Assembly: GCA_019695395.1 (NCBI GenBank)
Contig: JAIBAD010000018.1
Location: 1-36,437 of the forward strand
From: Alphaproteobacteria bacterium
Lineage (GTDB): Bacteria; Pseudomonadota; Alphaproteobacteria; JAEUKQ01; JAIBAD01
Direction of reading: 5' to 3'
DNA: 36,437 nt
Shown here: in pieces, positions 35,344 through 36,437 of the stretch
Position numbering within the stretch: position 1 is the stretch's first letter
Layout of the letters: every line of letters starts with the position of its first letter
Notes under the pieces: model-generated
What the model was told of the DNA's origin: nothing
The model's input: the letters and a program-made list of their open reading frames with translations, nothing else
Databases searched by the model: none
Program-made: the position numbers and the translations under genes

Positions 35344-36093
35344 TTAAGGAGCTCTTGGACCTGCTTTTTCTTGAGCAGTAGAAGCTCTTTCACTACCTGC
35401 ATCTTTAGCAACTTTATTTTGAGTAGCGTAAGTTGGTAAAGTTGATAAGAAAGCACGGGGTTTTGCACCGCCTGTTGGAAGAGGAGGAGGGGCAGCCACG
35501 TGAATTGTTTTACTACCATTTGAAACAAAAGCAGGGGCTTTTCTGACACCTACGCTATTTTTATTAACAAGATCAACAATGGCCTTATAAGCAGGTTGTC
35601 TACCAGAATCAGCAGAAAATGATAAGTTTATACTGCCATCAGGGTTTATAACTAAATTTCCACCTAAATTTGCATAACGGACAAACTTTTTGCCATCAGG
35701 ATATATTTCGACTATATCACCATTAGCATAATATTCAAGGGTTACATTATCCGTACTTTTACCAAATGTACCACCTTTTACTACTTTAGTTCCTGTAACT
35801 TGTCCACCAGCACCTGGTTTTAGAAAACCATTTTTAAAGGCATCTGTTAAAGCGGCATGAACTGTACTTCCTGGTTTAAAGGATCCTTCTAATCTACCCG
35901 GGACCAATTGATCGCTTGTTGTACTTTTGCGATATATCAGATCTAACTGACTACCGTCATTAAATTTAACATGTTGTAATTCACGACGTTTTGTATCCAT
36001 TTCACTGTACCAAGTACTATTTTGTGCCCAAGTTGGATTAGTTAACAAACACGCACCTAAAATAAATAAATAAATTAAATTTTTTTTAAACAT
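35344..36093 (-). CDS. Secreted protein of unknown function, paralogue B
   Basis: A 249-residue exported protein from ATG 36093, chosen because TTGGAG lies upstream; a TTG at 36108 would sit on that site. The signal peptide ends near TWA/Q (23). The mature part has KFNDGSQLDLIYRK, a block F72-G94 ending FLKPG, then YYANGDIVEIYPDGKKFVRYANLGG (split here as VEIYPDG 128-134 and LGG 143-145) and INPDGSINLSFS, a beta-hairpin-like series with DG/NG turns. The C-terminal 60 residues are low in complexity, with APPPLP and many Ala, Lys and Pro. It shares all ordered blocks with paralogue A. No known domain is assigned. Confidence 0.8.
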   Translation of the reverse strand: MFKKNLIYLFILGACLLTNPTWAQNSTWYSEMDTKRRELQHVKFNDGSQLDLIYRKSTTSDQLVPGRLEGSFKPGSTVHAALTDAFKNGFLKPGAGGQVTGTKVVKGGTFGKSTDNVTLEYYANGDIVEIYPDGKKFVRYANLGGNLVINPDGSINLSFSADSGRQPAYKAIVDLVNKNSVGVRKAPAFVSNGSKTIHVAAPPPLPTGGAKPRAFLSTLPTYATQNKVAKDAGSERASTAQEKAGPRAP

Positions 36094-36108
36094 CTGATTA
36101 ATCTCCAA

Positions 36109-36329
36109 AATAAAATATTATATTATATGAATATTTTACCTATAAAAGCTAATTGGTTAATATTTAGTTAATATTCAGCATAAAATTCAATTATTTAAAT
36201 TTTTATTTATAATATATAAAATTATATAATTGTATATTGATTTATAATTATAATTTTTTATAAATTATAAAAAATTATATTTATTTTTATTTTTAATAAA
36301 AAAAATAAAAAAAATATTATAATTTAAAA
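36109..36329. other. Very AT-rich spacer upstream of paralogue B
   Basis: No gene is visible. The part next to paralogue B holds TATAAT-like -10 elements (about 36115-36130) and a 9-bp direct repeat GTTAATATT at 36156 and 36167. Positions 36240-36331 contain no G or C at all and include an 11-bp all-A/T hairpin (36252-36262 with 36266-36276). Confidence 0.7.
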
Positions 36330-36360
36330 AAGAGAGTATAATTTTTAATATCACTCTCTT
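36318..36360 (-). terminator. Probable terminator of a gene entering from the right edge
   Basis: An 8-bp stem AAGAGAGT (36330-36337) with ACTCTCTT (36353-36360) is followed on the minus strand by TTTTTTAAATT. It lies 4 nt past a TAA that closes an open frame running in from the right edge. Confidence 0.65.
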
Positions 36361-36364
36361 AGTA

Positions 36365-36437
36365 TTAGATGTTCAATTGTATATTATAAAACTCTAGAAT
36401 CCTTTGGGGGGTTGCCCATCCGAATCTTACTTTACGA
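36365..36437 (-). CDS. Possible C-terminal end of an unidentified protein (partial)
   Basis: On the minus strand one frame stays open from the window edge to a TAA at 36365-36367, giving 23 residues that end RILEFYNIQLNI. The other two frames have early stops. Local base use is richer in G and C than the spacer, and a terminator hairpin starts right after the stop. It is too short to identify, and chance openness over 70 nt is possible. Confidence 0.4.
   Translation of the reverse strand, partial: RKVRFGWATPQRILEFYNIQLNI

Noticed and set aside
36366-36437. tRNA or rRNA end at the right edge
   Set aside because: No CCA end, T-loop GTTC or acceptor pairing could be made out; a protein tail fits better.

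Overview
The window is AT-rich throughout and gene-dense. It carries a complete alphaproteobacterial-type division and cell wall (dcw) cluster, an FtsZ ending in the [12 protein letters not shown] tail familiar from that class, a bacterial RNase P RNA, a DUF3572 protein and a DUF4743-Nudix protein. Together these point to an AT-rich alphaproteobacterium, possibly host-associated. The low GC, a stand-alone biotin importer and a peptide importer suggest scavenging, but the order cannot be fixed from sequence alone. Outer membrane machinery is present (BamD, an MlaC-like protein).

Layout. Positions 1-1431, minus strand: the 5' part of recN (cut by the window edge) preceded by bamD. Positions 1605-19842, minus strand: the entire dcw cluster, transcribed mraZ-rsmH-ftsL-ftsI-murE-murF-mraY-murD-ftsW-murG-murC-murB-ddl-ftsQ-ftsA-ftsZ. 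Many of its junctions overlap by 1-13 nt or nearly touch, and it closes with an intrinsic terminator after ftsZ. lpxC, usually between ftsZ and bamD in this class, is absent here. Upstream of mraZ are four ATGGG repeats at an exact 10-bp period (probable MraZ operator), then rnpB, whose -35 box overlaps the stop codon of a cytoplasmic-looking muramoyl-alanine amidase. An EamA-family transporter precedes the amidase.

Positions 22250-26490 hold a mixed set: bioY, a VOC-fold protein, an orphan polar amino acid ABC permease, a small secreted protein and ettA. Positions 26550-33024, minus strand: an MlaC-like protein and a complete dipeptide ABC transporter, dppABCDF, with a nested inverted repeat between dppA and dppB. 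Positions 33225-34411, plus strand: DUF3572 and DUF4743-Nudix genes.

The last 2 kb contains two adjacent, divergent paralogues of a secreted protein family I do not recognise, then a very AT-rich spacer including 92 bp with no G or C, and what looks like the 3' end and terminator of another minus-strand gene running off the window.

Functionally the core is peptidoglycan precursor synthesis (MurB-F, Ddl, MraY, MurG), septal synthesis (FtsW, FtsI) and the divisome (FtsL, FtsQ, FtsA, FtsZ), with a muropeptide-recycling type amidase beside it. I see no CRISPR array, tRNA, rRNA, transposase or phage gene. The most interesting unexplained element is the secreted paralogue pair at the right end.
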